This document shows, one piece after another, positions 37,121 to 47,560 of a stretch of 64,000 nt of DNA. Origin of the DNA: Lateolabrax maculatus. Its lineage: Eukaryota; Chordata; Actinopteri; Acropomatiformes; Lateolabracidae. The notes under the pieces are model-generated. The model was not told where the DNA came from. It did not search any database and was given only the letters and a program-made list of their open reading frames with translations. The stretch lies in the NCBI GenBank assembly GCA_031216445.1, contig CM062219.1:11194501-11258500 (forward strand), given 5' to 3'. The first letter of the stretch is position 1, and each line of letters starts with the position of its first letter. Made by a program: the position numbers and the translations under genes.

Positions 37121-39216
37121 TCAAGGATATGTTTCCTTTTGTCAACTGAGATTGGGGGCTCATTGCACAGCCTTGCCTCATCACAACAGGTGTCATATGA
37201 TCAGGGAGTGAAAATGACTTGAAACGAAAGCCAATTACTCTGAGTGACAGTGAAGGTGGATGGTAATTTCACAGACATCTCAGGATGAGAGCTTTTGTCC
37301 TTGATTATATCAATACATCTTAATAAATAAGATTGCATTCAGTATTTTTTTAATTTATTTTATTAAGAAAATTAACAAATACACTCTCCTCTCTGACTGT
37401 GTTCTCCTTTGTTTGTTCTCTAATTTTGCAACTCAGTGTTTTAAACAAAATGTGACCAGTGAGGCTTCTTCTATCTAAATTTATTTTCATGCATCATTAG
37501 AGTATTTTGTCTTCCCTGTGAGACTTCTTTTTAATCAAACGCTTCAGTATGCTTAAATGTCATGTAGTCTGTGTCTCATTTCCAGGTGTCAATCTGCTGT
37601 GTCATCGGTGGGAAGCAAGACCGTTTCCACTGATGAAAAGGATCTTATTAGTGCTCAACGGGAGAGACGACTGGCTCCTCAGCCTCCAGGAAGCAATCAA
37701 GCTCAGAGTCAGAGTCAGAAGGAGCAGGACGGATCTGCACGACATCTGGCACAAATTAACAAGCACACTAAAGACAAAGAAGTCAAAACTGTCAGTGTCC
37801 TCCCTCAGCGCTCTGTGCAAATGATCTCTCCTCTGAATAGGTCTCCCACAGATACAAAGAACACCCAGAGCTTGATGCAAAGTACTACCACCAAAGGAAT
37901 GTCAAATGTAGCCCAACCCAGTAAACGTCCTGCACCGTCCAGACCTCGCTCTGTGGAAGAAGAGCCATCCTTGGATCCAAAAACAGCCTCCCATGAACGT
38001 GGCTCTCAGGCAAAACAAGTGCCAATTGTGTACGGCTTAAATCCATTTGAAGACGATGAAGATGAAAATGAGCTCACAGCCCAAGATGATACAACCTCTG
38101 GTAATACTGGCTCAATCCAGTGTCCTCCAGCCACGTCGCAAGCTGCTGATAAAGACGTCGCCTCTAAAACCAAAATCAAATCCTCAAAGATGGCTCGTGC
38201 TCCCCAACTCCCTGTAGAGAAAGCCGCCACCTCGAGCACTTCAATCAACCGAAACACAGAAGGAGACCGTGGTACAGATGATACAGGTGTGACTGTACCT
38301 GATAACCGTGTAACCAACGCATGTGACCCCGAGTCAGAGGCCATACGACCTGTGCACGTCCAGGAGACCCCGCTACAAGAGTCCCAGCCTGTGACAGTGC
38401 AGAGTGCTGGGGAGGAGGCAGGTGGGAAGAAGCAGGGGCCTCCTACAACTTCACGCAGGTGAGACAGTTCAGTTCAACTGAATATTCAGGTCACTCATCC
38501 ATCTCTTCATATAGTATAGATCACACACCCCTAACTCCCAATATCATGCCATAATGCCTTTTCATAAAATAAAAAAAATTCATCATGCTGCACATTTCTA
38601 ATGTAGTCTTTTATGACTCATAAATTACATATTTATACATCAATTTGTCTTTCTTTCTTTCTTGCCATTGCAGGCTTCAACCTGTAAAACCCCTTAATCC
38701 TTTGGAACAGCAGTCTGTCTCAGTCGTTCGAGGGGAAAAAGATAACAAAATCACAGGAATCCTTTGTGAGGTTCAGGAGAAAACAAAGGTATTTCTAACC
38801 AAAACTTGTATGGTGGTTAAAGGATTTTCAATCTCGGTTATTAAAATAAATTAACTAAGGAAGGTTTCTGTGTTTTATATGTAAATGCTTGTTCGTCGGG
38901 TTCATCAAGTAGCAACAACATTTTGAACTTCCACTAAAGGTTTTGTGTCATTTTATTATAATTATTAATATACACATAATTATCATCCATGTTTTATGTA
39001 CTCTCACAGGTAACTGACACTGGGCTGAAAGGGCCATACTCCCAGCTGACTCAGGAGGAACTCATCTCTCTGGTGCTTAAACAGGAAAACCAGCTCTCAC
39101 AGCGAGACAAAAAGATATCTGAGCTGGAGCTGTACATTGACAACTTGCTTGTGCGTGTCATAGAAGAGAAACCGAGTATTCTCATGTCCATGAATTCACT
39201 GAAGAAAGCTGCCTAG
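25857..39216 (+). CDS. rab11fip1: Rab11 family-interacting protein 1 (class I FIP, RCP-like)
   Basis: Effector of Rab11 (and Rab4/Rab25) in endosome recycling. Coding exons: 25857-26227, 34124-34551, 34653-36591, 37586-38458, 38674-38788, 39010-39216; they join in frame to 1310 residues. Residues about 12-123 form the C2 domain (VQVTVLQARGL, GTNDAYALMQVGKEKY, LHRALVGPDKLLG), carrying 11 Gly in a loop. After it come DIQFMRDNMTGSMFDL and QSMSVLP, as in human RAB11FIP1. Residues about 360-860 are Glu/Arg/Lys-rich helix. NPF motifs occur twice near residue 890 and once near 1063. The Rab11-binding helix is at about 1255-1300 (LTQEELISLVLKQ, ELYIDNLLVRVIEE). RAB11FIP1 fits better than FIP2 or FIP5; brf2 lies next door, as in human. 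Confidence 0.93.
26069..26101 (+). repeat. rab11fip1: GGA trinucleotide repeat coding for 11 Gly in the C2 domain
   Basis: Ten GGA codons and one GGC lie in frame between two C2 beta strands of rab11fip1, where the human protein has a short Gly/Ala linker. Length is likely polymorphic. Confidence 0.9.
27787..27835. repeat. CA dinucleotide microsatellite
   Basis: About 24 uninterrupted CA units in rab11fip1 intron 1. Confidence 0.97.
30121..30320. repeat. TATAG pentamer array and surrounding TATAGTA/TACTATA tract
   Basis: Six exact TATAG units (30121-30150) are followed by about 170 bases of diverged TATAGTA-like words that give way to their complement (ACTATAC, CTATACTATA). The whole can fold back on itself. 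It lies inside rab11fip1 intron 1. Confidence 0.8.
30480..31218. repeat. Dispersed repeat, copy A
   Basis: Two parts match other places in the window. 30560-30655 matches about 57185-57275 (the words GTAATGGAATTGTAGA and GCACTTAA recur with small changes). 30846-31218 matches 33577-33900 and 53835-53985 (shared words include TTCACCCTCACC, CAGAGCTAA-like and ATATTGGACTT). An old non-autonomous element of unknown class. Confidence 0.6.
33573..33950. repeat. Dispersed repeat, copy B
   Basis: Aligns with copy A from TTCACCCTCACC through GCCAGATATTT and AGAGCTAAGAGAAAGT to TAGATGTGTAAAG. It ends in CTGCCCCCAAGTGGCCAAAA, matched at the end of copy C by CTGCCCCCTAGTGGACAAAA. Confidence 0.6.
34931..36440 (+). 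repeat. rab11fip1: Purine-rich coding repeat: charged helix of rab11fip1
   Basis: About 1.5 kb of nearly uninterrupted plus-strand purines encode around 500 residues of Glu, Arg and Lys with scattered Ala, Leu, Ile, Gln and Met. A segment of about 105 bases starting at 35218 recurs nearly identically at 35611, 393 bases (131 codons) later. Looser copies begin near 35944, 36104 and 36256, each starting around LAEEKR and RRIEEEE. The pattern fits growth by unequal exchange. Protein-wise it should form a single alpha-helix or coiled coil. Confidence 0.85.
37042..37119. repeat. GT dinucleotide microsatellite (about 39 units)
   Basis: The longest uninterrupted microsatellite of the window, in the rab11fip1 intron between exons ending at 36591 and starting at 37586. 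Confidence 0.97.
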
Positions 39217-39870
39217 GTGGATTCACAGCCGCCGCTTAATCCCCAGTGTAAAGAGTTTAGGTTTACAAGGTTTGAGTTCAGAGTTCAAGTTCAACACATT
39301 GGCAAATTAATAATGAAGATTGAAATATATTTTGTAAAAGAAATCTTGCAGAGGCTATTTTTCAGTTTCAGCCTTTCAATTGGGGGATTATGTCAACTTG
39401 CAAGCAAATATGTTGAGCACAAACTTTTCTAAATTTCTCTTAATACTGAGTTATATTTTTGACACTTGGCTACAGTATGTACATGTGTGATGTTGAAACA
39501 ACTTCTTTTGTGTATTTGTTATAACTTTTCATGTTGAGGAAAAAAAATCTTTCCAGAAATTATTTTGATAAATGTTGAATGTTTTGACAAAAAAATGCAA
39601 CTGTGTTTTTTCTACAGACTGTTAGCTCCCTGTTCCCTGGAGATATCTCCAGTATGAAGCAGAGCCATATTTTTCTGTCAGAATTATGCAATAGTTCTGT
39701 AGATAAGGTTTCTTGCGCTTGTACTGAATGTCAAAGTTTACATGATTCTACTAACCCCCAAAAGGCACTTTACTCAGCTTACACTATTAACATGATATAC
39801 ACTGAATTACTGCACTGTACTGAGGTGACTGCATTATGGTATTAAAATATGCAAAATAAAATGAAATTAT
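39217..39870 (+). other. rab11fip1: Probable rab11fip1 3' UTR
   Basis: Non-coding AT-rich sequence ending near an AATAAA signal at about 39854. Further AATAAA-like sites follow near 39912, so the exact end is unknown. Confidence 0.5.
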
Positions 39871-40239
39871 TTCTTGTTCTGGTAAAAGCACATTTTGCCA
39901 TTTCCTGATAAATAAAATATAACTTTTGTTGTAGATTTTTATTATTTGTGATATTCGGGATTCCACATGGGCATTTTTGTCCAATTTACTTATTTCAAAT
40001 TTGAACAATTCCTAATATCTACCAGATTCATTATGTTACTTATATTACTAATTTAGGATTTTATCTCTTAGGAAGAGAGACAGAAAAGAAACGTAGGAGT
40101 GTCTACAAGAGCATTTTAGTTTCCAATAGCCATATATTCACATGTCTAGGGTTGTTGTCTAGTCTGTTAATTAATCTGTAAATTAAATGATAAACGTGTA
40201 CTTGTATTATTAGTAAAGATCGCTGGGGAAATCTGCATT

Positions 40240-40486
40240 TATAAATGTAGGACAGGAACGAGCGGAACCATCGACATTACGAACGTTGTAACCGCCCGGA
40301 CCTATTTTACTCGCCCCCATCACGCCGGCAGCAGTACCTTCATTGGTCGTCGCAGCTGTTTACGCTTTTTCAGTGCGGGCGTCGGGTCCACGCGTGTTTT
40401 ACCGGTGTTGAGATTAATTCAGCGGCTGTTTTTTTGTTATTTTTTGTCTTTTACCGTCGCCACGCCGAGCGCGGTGGGCCGGGAAG
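40240..40486 (+). promoter_or_regulatory. brf2: CpG-rich promoter / 5' UTR of brf2
   Basis: The GC- and CpG-rich island starts near 40250 and continues into the first coding exon. An ATTGG (inverted CCAAT) box lies near 40341. No TATA box is seen close to the start; the transcription start is not resolved. Confidence 0.5.
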
Positions 40487-43400
40487 ATGTCGGGCGCGGG
40501 GCTGAGCTGCCCGGGCTGCGGCTCCTCCAACATCGTGGACGACGACCTGTACGCTCAGCCGCAGCTGGTGTGCGTGGACTGCGGCTCTGTGGTGTCCGAG
40601 GGGGCCCTGGCCGATGACCCGGTCGGGGGTTCAGGTACGGGCCGTGGGGGCGCGGAGGCCTCGCAGGTGGGCTGCCCGCTTAAAACTCCCCGAGTTGGGA
40701 TTAAAGAGTCGGTTCGCTCGAAGTCAAGCCACTTAAAATGTTCTCACTTACTTTGACGTGCTCTTATCGAGCACGGCCCGAGCAGCCGCCGGTGGTCCTC
40801 CTCAGGTTCCCCCGGTGGTCCTCCTCAGGTTCCCCCGGTGGTCCTCCTCAGGTTCCCCCGGTGAGGGCTGCAGGAGGCCGGGTAGCTCACCTCCAGAGTC
40901 CCGCGTCTCACTGCTGGAGGCTGATTCAGGGACCATCAATAAATGACTGTTTAACCGACGCAGAGACAGTGTTATTACAATACCTTCATGCTGACGTGAC
41001 AATATTAGTGAAAGGTGTGATTAAAAAAATGATACCAAATTGATTTCATGCATCACTTATTTCCATTTCTAATGTGTAATGTATTTGACATAAATATATA
41101 TATATTGTTTTTAAATGGCATTTTTTTCAGTAGCTTCCATGTAATGTGAGGCAATGGTTCTAATTCAATACCAAAAAATTAACTACATGGGCCACTTGGA
41201 CTCACCTTTTCATATTGGATTTTAGTGCTTCTTGTATTTTATTTTAATATTTTCATAGAAAAATGTATGATTAGTTTCCATGTAATGTGAGGCAGTGACT
41301 CTAAATCAATACCAAAATGTATCACTAAACTGGACACTTTTTTCAATTAATACCAGTTATTGATATAAAATTGTGAGGCTGAATATACAAGTCAGCCAAA
41401 ACCCTGTAAAATGTGTCCTCGTGTCCTCGTCCATAACATCCTCTGCACTCATATTTCAGGATACCATTTTCGCTGTCGGAAACATAGCTATACAAACGAA
41501 AAGAACAGGGATGGGGAGAGACTAGAGATCCAAGCTGACACACCCTGTAGTTATTTATTTTTTTGATTTCAGCCTGTACTTCTTTCTTGCCCCCAACTAC
41601 GTCACTGTCAAATGACGGCGCTGCTGCGGGAAGAACAAACACAGATTTTGCAGCTGCACCCCAGAGACACAGAGCATGGGGGCGTTTTTGAAAATCAGAT
41701 AAATTTCCCTTGAAGTCTCCAGCAGTTAGGCCCAAAGGCTTAACAGCTTATGTCTTCCTACTGAGTGAAAATGAGTTAGAAGAAGCCACTGATGTAAAAG
41801 TCTGTTGAATATCCAACTTAAAATTAACTTCACTGCAGTATAAATTAGATGTCTGTTTGTCTTATTAGTTTAAAATTTACTTGAAAGTTTAAACTCTCCT
41901 TGAATACTTGCCATCAAAGCAAAGAATGGGAAAAATACCTGGGAGAAGCAATATCTCGAACATCTCAGCAGTTTATACAGTCTATGGTACACACAGACAT
42001 TTGGGAGTTTAAAAAATCTGATGTAGGACACCCTGATAGCCTAATGGTTGCATAGTGACCATAGTATTTTATTTTTTATTTTTTTTTAACAGAAACACAT
42101 AATAATCAGCCAGTATTGATACAAATCTCTTAGATTTTTTTTTTTTTTTTTTTAAATTGTGACCAGGATACTTACTAAGCAGGATATTTTACAGGTGAAA
42201 TGTAAATTGGTGGACAAACTATGCAATGGAGACACTGTTTTTAATTTATCTCAAACCTACAATAGTTTGGCATTTCTGTGCTGCGCTATCTTGTTACTTA
42301 TTGTTTGACATATACACAGATATCCGATATATCTGCAATAAGGTAATATTGGCTGATTTATCTAGCTCTGCTAGGGAGTGCTTAAAACAAGGTGTTACAC
42401 AACTTATGGTATTCCCAAAAGTTAACTCAGATACCAGAACCAGGTACCAAAAAGACTTGTTTATGGCATTTTATTACAGCAAAGATGATTTCACCACAAC
42501 AACAACCTGAGCCATCTTCAGTGCATTGGCTTAATGACTTATCGAGAACCCTCCAGCTTGAAAGAATCAGGTTTGCTCTGAAGGACAAACATGAGGATTC
42601 TTTTCTTACCTGGGCAAATAAATCAATAACTGTCTGCATAGCTAGACATAAAAGAAAATAGTTTTTTGTCATTTGGGTGAACTGCTGGTGTAAACTCTGG
42701 ATGTGAGTGCGAAGGAGGGAATTGTCCAGAGTTTGATAAACATGTCCCCAGTGTGCCTTGCAGCAGGATCCTTATGGATAAAAACATGGCCAGATTAACC
42801 TAACAGGGGGCTTTTAAGGAAAAGGTTTGCTGTGAGCCCCCACTTACCTCCCTATTGGTGGTAATTTGATTAAATTCATATTTATTTAGAAATATGCACC
42901 ATGTTTACAAGGGGCGTTATCAACGGGTGCGACAACCAATCAGAGCAACGAAACGGAGTCAGAAGTTTGGCAAACACATATTTCTTATCAACATATGGTT
43001 TAAGTGCAGTTGTTTGTTTATTTTTAGATAAAATTTACCACCCAGTCTGTTTAATACTGCCGCCATAGCCGGATGTAGAACATTTCGTGTCTGCGGCCGC
43101 CATCTTAGTTATTTACAAAGATGCCTGAAGGTGCTCCTCTGTTAGTCATCATATTAAACCCACCTCATACTGGATACATTTTGATTGGCTTGGCTAGATA
43201 CCTGAAACTGCGAAATCAGTTTGAATGGGAGGGGGGCCAGACGTATCTGCCAGAGCAAATAAAATGAGCTCGCAGATTCGTCTGGTTCCCAGGTACACTT
43301 GTACAGAAAATTGTGCAAAATGTATTTCTATATAAATAGCATAGTTATCTGCTAATCCTAACCCTCTGAAGCTTCCATTTACATTTTCCATTAAATTTTT

Positions 43401-44996
43401 CTGTTCTTTTTACAGATGTCAGCTACAGCCGAACCACAGCTGTGGCCAAAAAGCCATGTGTAAACCTGATAAAAGGTGAGATCTTTTGCTTTTTAGAGAT
43501 ATTATTACATAGTTTTGTGTGTGTGATACTGTATATGTATGTAGAGTGGAGCTTGCTTCTGTCACATGCATTCTCTCATGTATCTTTGTTATATCTCTAC
43601 AGGTCTGCAGCATTTGAAAGCCATATGTCGGATTCTCAGGGTCCACAGTGAGATTGAAGATCTCTCGCAGACCTATTACAACCAGGCCTATCAGCATGGG
43701 AGTTTCATCAAAGTGAGCCTCCAGAAGAAAGAAGTTCTTGCTGGTTGCTGTGTTCTTGTAAGCTGCAGACTGCTCAACTGGCCCATTACCATGGGAACCA
43801 TAAGCTGCCTGCTGGATGCCGACCCAATGGTGGTGGGAGCGATTTATCAAGAGATGGTCAAGATTCTCAACATCGAGGCTCCGATCGTTAACGTGACTGA
43901 TGTAATGGAGGCCCACAGTCAGGAGTAAGTGAAGGACCGTGGTCTGAATGTTTCTGTTTAGGGGGAAGATACACAACATGCGCTTATTTCTTTTACATTG
44001 TATAATAGCAACATAAATAACAACTAATTCTGACCAATCCAAACATCAGCATTGGAGTAATTTACAGTTATCTATCTCAAAAAACCATCAGTACTCTAAA
44101 TCATACATAAGAATTGCTTTATGATACACTGCAGGCTCTGGAGGCCTATAGTTACTGAGAATGTTTTTCTTTCTGTCAGGTACAAAATTAGCTCACTTCA
44201 TGTTCCTGAAGAATTGGCAGAGAACTCCAAGGACTTGACCAAACGTGCTGTGGCCCTGGTGGAGCTGGCAGCAGATACCTGGATCGTGACTGGCCGAAAG
44301 CCCATTCCCATCATGATGGCGGCGATCTATTTGGCGTGGCAGTCCTTGAAACCCAACAAGCACCGTCTGAAATTCTCTCTGGACAAATTCTGTCAGATTG
44401 CCAAAGTCAATAAGCACAAGCCTGCTTTGAAGAGAATAACTGAGATAAAGGAGGTGCTGTGTAAGCTGGGTCAGGAGATTCCCTGGGTCAGGGAAGAGGT
44501 GACGCCAGATAATGTTGTTTGGCAGGTGGAGGATATTCTAAAGCACAGGTACGCCCTGCTAAGGAGGGCTCTGAGAACCCATGAGGACGCTCTGCTGGCA
44601 GACCCTCTAACTGAGACTGCTCCCTTCCAAATCTCTGAGCTTGTAGAACAGAGTCCAGATGCATCCTCTGTTGTTGAACAATGTGAACCGAATGCTGAAG
44701 TGGCCCAGCGAACACAAGATGGAGATGAAAATTCATGCACTGTGTTTGAGCTGCAGTGTGACATTCAAAAGAGCCAACATCCAGCACCAAACTGGGGGAA
44801 GAGAGTGCTTTTTGCTCCCCCGTGTGTTATTCATGCCAAGAAAAGGAGAGTGGAGCAGCCTGAGCTCAAGGATGTAACTGGTGATGAGGAAATCTCTGAC
44901 AGTGAAATTGACTCATACATCCGCACCCCTCGGGAAGCTCGAGAGTTTGCTCTGACACAGAAGATGTTGTCCTTGTCTGAGAGTGAGAAATCATAA
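40487..44996 (+). CDS. brf2: TFIIB-related factor 2 (TFIIIB subunit BRF2)
   Basis: Nuclear factor that joins TBP and BDP1 at type 3 RNA polymerase III promoters such as U6 and 7SK. Coding exons: 40487-40634, 43416-43475, 43603-43924, 44180-44996; they join in frame to 448 residues (human 419). The N-terminal zinc ribbon uses Cys8, Cys11, Cys29 and Cys32 (CPGC, CVDC). Two cyclin-like folds follow; recognisable pieces are LQKKEVLAGCCVL, NWPITMG and LVELAADTWIVTGRKPIP. The C-terminal part keeps the TBP-anchor block VTGDEEISDSEIDSYIRTP and, before it, APPCVIHAKKR, whose Cys392 corresponds to the redox-sensing Cys361 of human BRF2. The first ATG precedes the zinc ribbon directly. It lies about 1.3 kb downstream of rab11fip1 on the same strand, as its human neighbour suggests. 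Confidence 0.95.
40791..40859. repeat. 23-bp minisatellite, three copies, in brf2 intron 1
   Basis: Three exact head-to-tail copies of a 23-base unit beginning GGTGGTCCTCC, at 40791, 40814 and 40837, with a partial fourth. Confidence 0.95.
41134..41345. repeat. Local tandem duplication in brf2 intron 1
   Basis: About 65 bases beginning TTCCATGTAATGTGAGGCA near 41136 recur, diverged, near 41277 with a spacing of about 141 bases. Both end in a similar CCACTTGG / GGACACTT block. Confidence 0.75.
43130..43293. repeat. Truncated copy of the hAT-like MITE, next to brf2 exon 2
   Basis: Its right part (CAGTTTGAATGGGA, CCAGACGTATCTG, GAGCTCGCAGAT, GTCTGGTTCCCAGG) matches the complete element at 47146-47344 closely. 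The left terminal repeat is not found. It ends about 120 bases before brf2 exon 2. Confidence 0.7.
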
Positions 44997-45270
44997 ACCG
45001 TTATGTATCGAGACCAATGTTTACTTCTTTGGTTATTGGCTATCTAAACAAAAACATTTTTTTTAAACTTAGTTTCAATTTTAGGCTTATTCTAATAAAG
45101 ATGAAGGCAATTTAATTTCCATAAGACTTGGTCGATAAGAGATGCTACAACCTTTTTTATGTAGTTTTATCCCGCAACAGATTGTATCTGTTAATTGTTT
45201 TCCTGCTAATATACTTGGTTTATTTGCAAAAGAAGTTGTGTTGATGTGGGAGGGGGGCAATAAAAATCTA
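44997..45270 (+). other. brf2: Probable brf2 3' UTR
   Basis: AATAAA signals occur near 45093 and 45259. The end is inferred. Confidence 0.45.
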
Positions 45271-47136
45271 AAGTTATTGGACAAACATGTCTGTATGTAT
45301 AAAACACGGAGGATAATATATGCAGCTGACCAAGCATTCAGGCCCAAAGTAAAATACAAAAACTCACCCATGGTTCTGTTATCACGGATTTGAACAGAAA
45401 TTCAGATGTGATGAACAGAAGCAGAACTGTACTAAATGTGGTTTATTTCACAGGTTGAATAACTGTGTAATGAACATAATTCAACTGCAGGAAATTTACG
45501 TCATTGTTGGCAAGCACCAAGCATGCTGAAACGATCAAGGAGATCCATAAATTCTCACATTGTTTCAGTGTCCTAAACAGGTCTAGTTGATATGCAGAAA
45601 ACACTTCTGTCCTCCCCATCATTTAATTAGAAAATTCAGTGGTGCAACCGCACTCTCACCAAGTCGGAAATAATTTCATTCCATGTGCTGCCTTCATGCA
45701 GTTACATTCATCTCAAGCAGAGAGGTCACTGTATTTTTATTCACATTTTACACGGCGTATTGTTAGTACAGGCTACAGAACAAATTCTACCTTTTTGCAT
45801 GTCACGTCACAAATCATATACATAATTTACAAATAGTTTGGTTTGTAACATTAAGACAGAGTACCCCGTAAACATTGTGTACCCTAAACCATTCAATCAA
45901 TGAATCACAAAAAAATGGGGATGGGGGAAAAAGGAAAAATAAATGCAGCTGTGTTTTACATCCACATCACTGTGGAGGAGGTGAGGTTTAATAATTTTTG
46001 TGACGGTAGCGCTTCAAACTTGTGGACTTTGTTAAGTTATCACTGCTGCCAAGACAAATCTGTCCCATCCGTCTGCAGGAAAGAGATAAATATGCATACA
46101 GAGAATACAGAATAGGTGACATGGTAGCTATAATGCAAACAAAATAATGAAACCGGAATGGAGACAGTGAAAACATTAAAAAACAAAACATTGTTATCAG
46201 TTCTTCACAACACATTGTTAAATGGTGTAAATATTGTGATTATTTCAAGACCTTACTAAACTTGAGTCATTCATGCCATGTAAGTCAGCCTTGCACATTT
46301 TGTACAAAATATCAAGAAGCAATAGAAACAAACGGAAGCAGAGAACACAGAAAGCAACACAGAGCCAACCACCAAACTACAATGGTTTCCTTTTTTACAG
46401 CCATTATACAATACGATCAGACACATTTTAATGAATAATATGTTCAGGTGCATATTAATCAGCCTTGGGGCGTTAGTTCATAAATTTGATTCCACAGAGT
46501 TCCAAAAAGGAGCAACCACACAAGGATTAGTTCTGACATCAGTTCCTGGGTGGAAACAATCACATCTGCAGTGACCGTTTGCAAACACAATTTGAACTGA
46601 CGTTCTCTCCATAACCCATATAGCTACTCTTTGTTCATCATGCACAACTCTTATCTATCTCTTTCTAGGTCATTTTAGATTTGTATCCTCATTCATTATA
46701 TAAAGGAAAGCTGACATCCTCAAGATATCCTCTCTTCTGTATCACAAGGTCATCTTCTAATTACAAACATATAACGAATTTTCATGATTACATACAGGTC
46801 AGATGTACAATATACTACTTTAAATATTCAGACAAACACACATTAATCTCTCCAAAGTCTTCTCTTACAGCTTTATTGGCATATTTTATCAATGCTGGAT
46901 GAACCCTTTATCCCCAGCCCCTCTATGAGCTTTCCACAAGTGACAACCTCTGGTCTATTTATCGACTTTTTACACAAGATATCTAATGGCTAGATTGCAA
47001 TAAAATTTGTGGATATTCACAGATGTCCACAGAGGATGAACCTTCCTGATTGCATCAACCAATTGACCTTCGGTTGACTGCTACCAATCTTCTACCAAGT
47101 TTCTACTTTTTACTTTTATATCTCAAACTGTAATTG
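45271..47136. other. Region between convergent brf2 and the receptor gene
   Basis: AT-rich, with no supported reading frame. The two flanking genes converge here, so the right-hand part may be the 3' UTR of the minus-strand receptor. I could not fix its polyadenylation site. Confidence 0.45.
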
Positions 47137-47353
47137 GGAGATCACTAGCCTGGCATCGCCAGACTAATTCGCAAATGTGCTTGTCTCTCAGTCATTGTAT
47201 TGAGCCTGCCTCATACTACATAAACGCTTGTGATTGGTTAGCCCAATAAATTGGAAGAAAACTCAGTTTGAATGGGAGAGGGGCCAGACGTATCTGACAG
47301 AGCACATGAACATGAGCTCGCAGATTTGTCTGGTTCCCAGGCTAGGAGATTAC
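47137..47353. mobile_element. hAT-like MITE with target-site duplication
   Basis: Element 47146-47344 (199 bp) starts TAGCCTGG and ends CCAGGCTA. The terminal inverted repeats continue imperfectly (CCAGAC and GTCTGG blocks) for over 20 bases. It is flanked by GGAGATCAC on the left (47137-47145) and GGAGATTAC on the right (47345-47353), a target duplication of 8-9 bases with one mismatch, as expected for the hAT superfamily. It has no coding capacity and would need a transposase from elsewhere. Confidence 0.8.
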
Positions 47354-47560
47354 TTTTAAATTGATTGAACACCTTTAATTTGCCCAGACGATTGACCTCT
47401 CCTCAAGAAGCCAATAAATCATCTTTTTACACAACATAACTAACAGCTGGATTTTACTGGTAGCCAGAGGATAAACTCCAACTCCAAGTTTCTGCTTGTA
47501 CTCAAGATGAATCAGTAACGTACACTAAAATCACAACAAAGGATTCTCTTCACCGGGTAA

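Noticed and set aside
43419..44042. 207-codon minus-strand open frame
   Set aside because: Lies opposite brf2 exons 2 and 3 and crosses their introns; no family resemblance.
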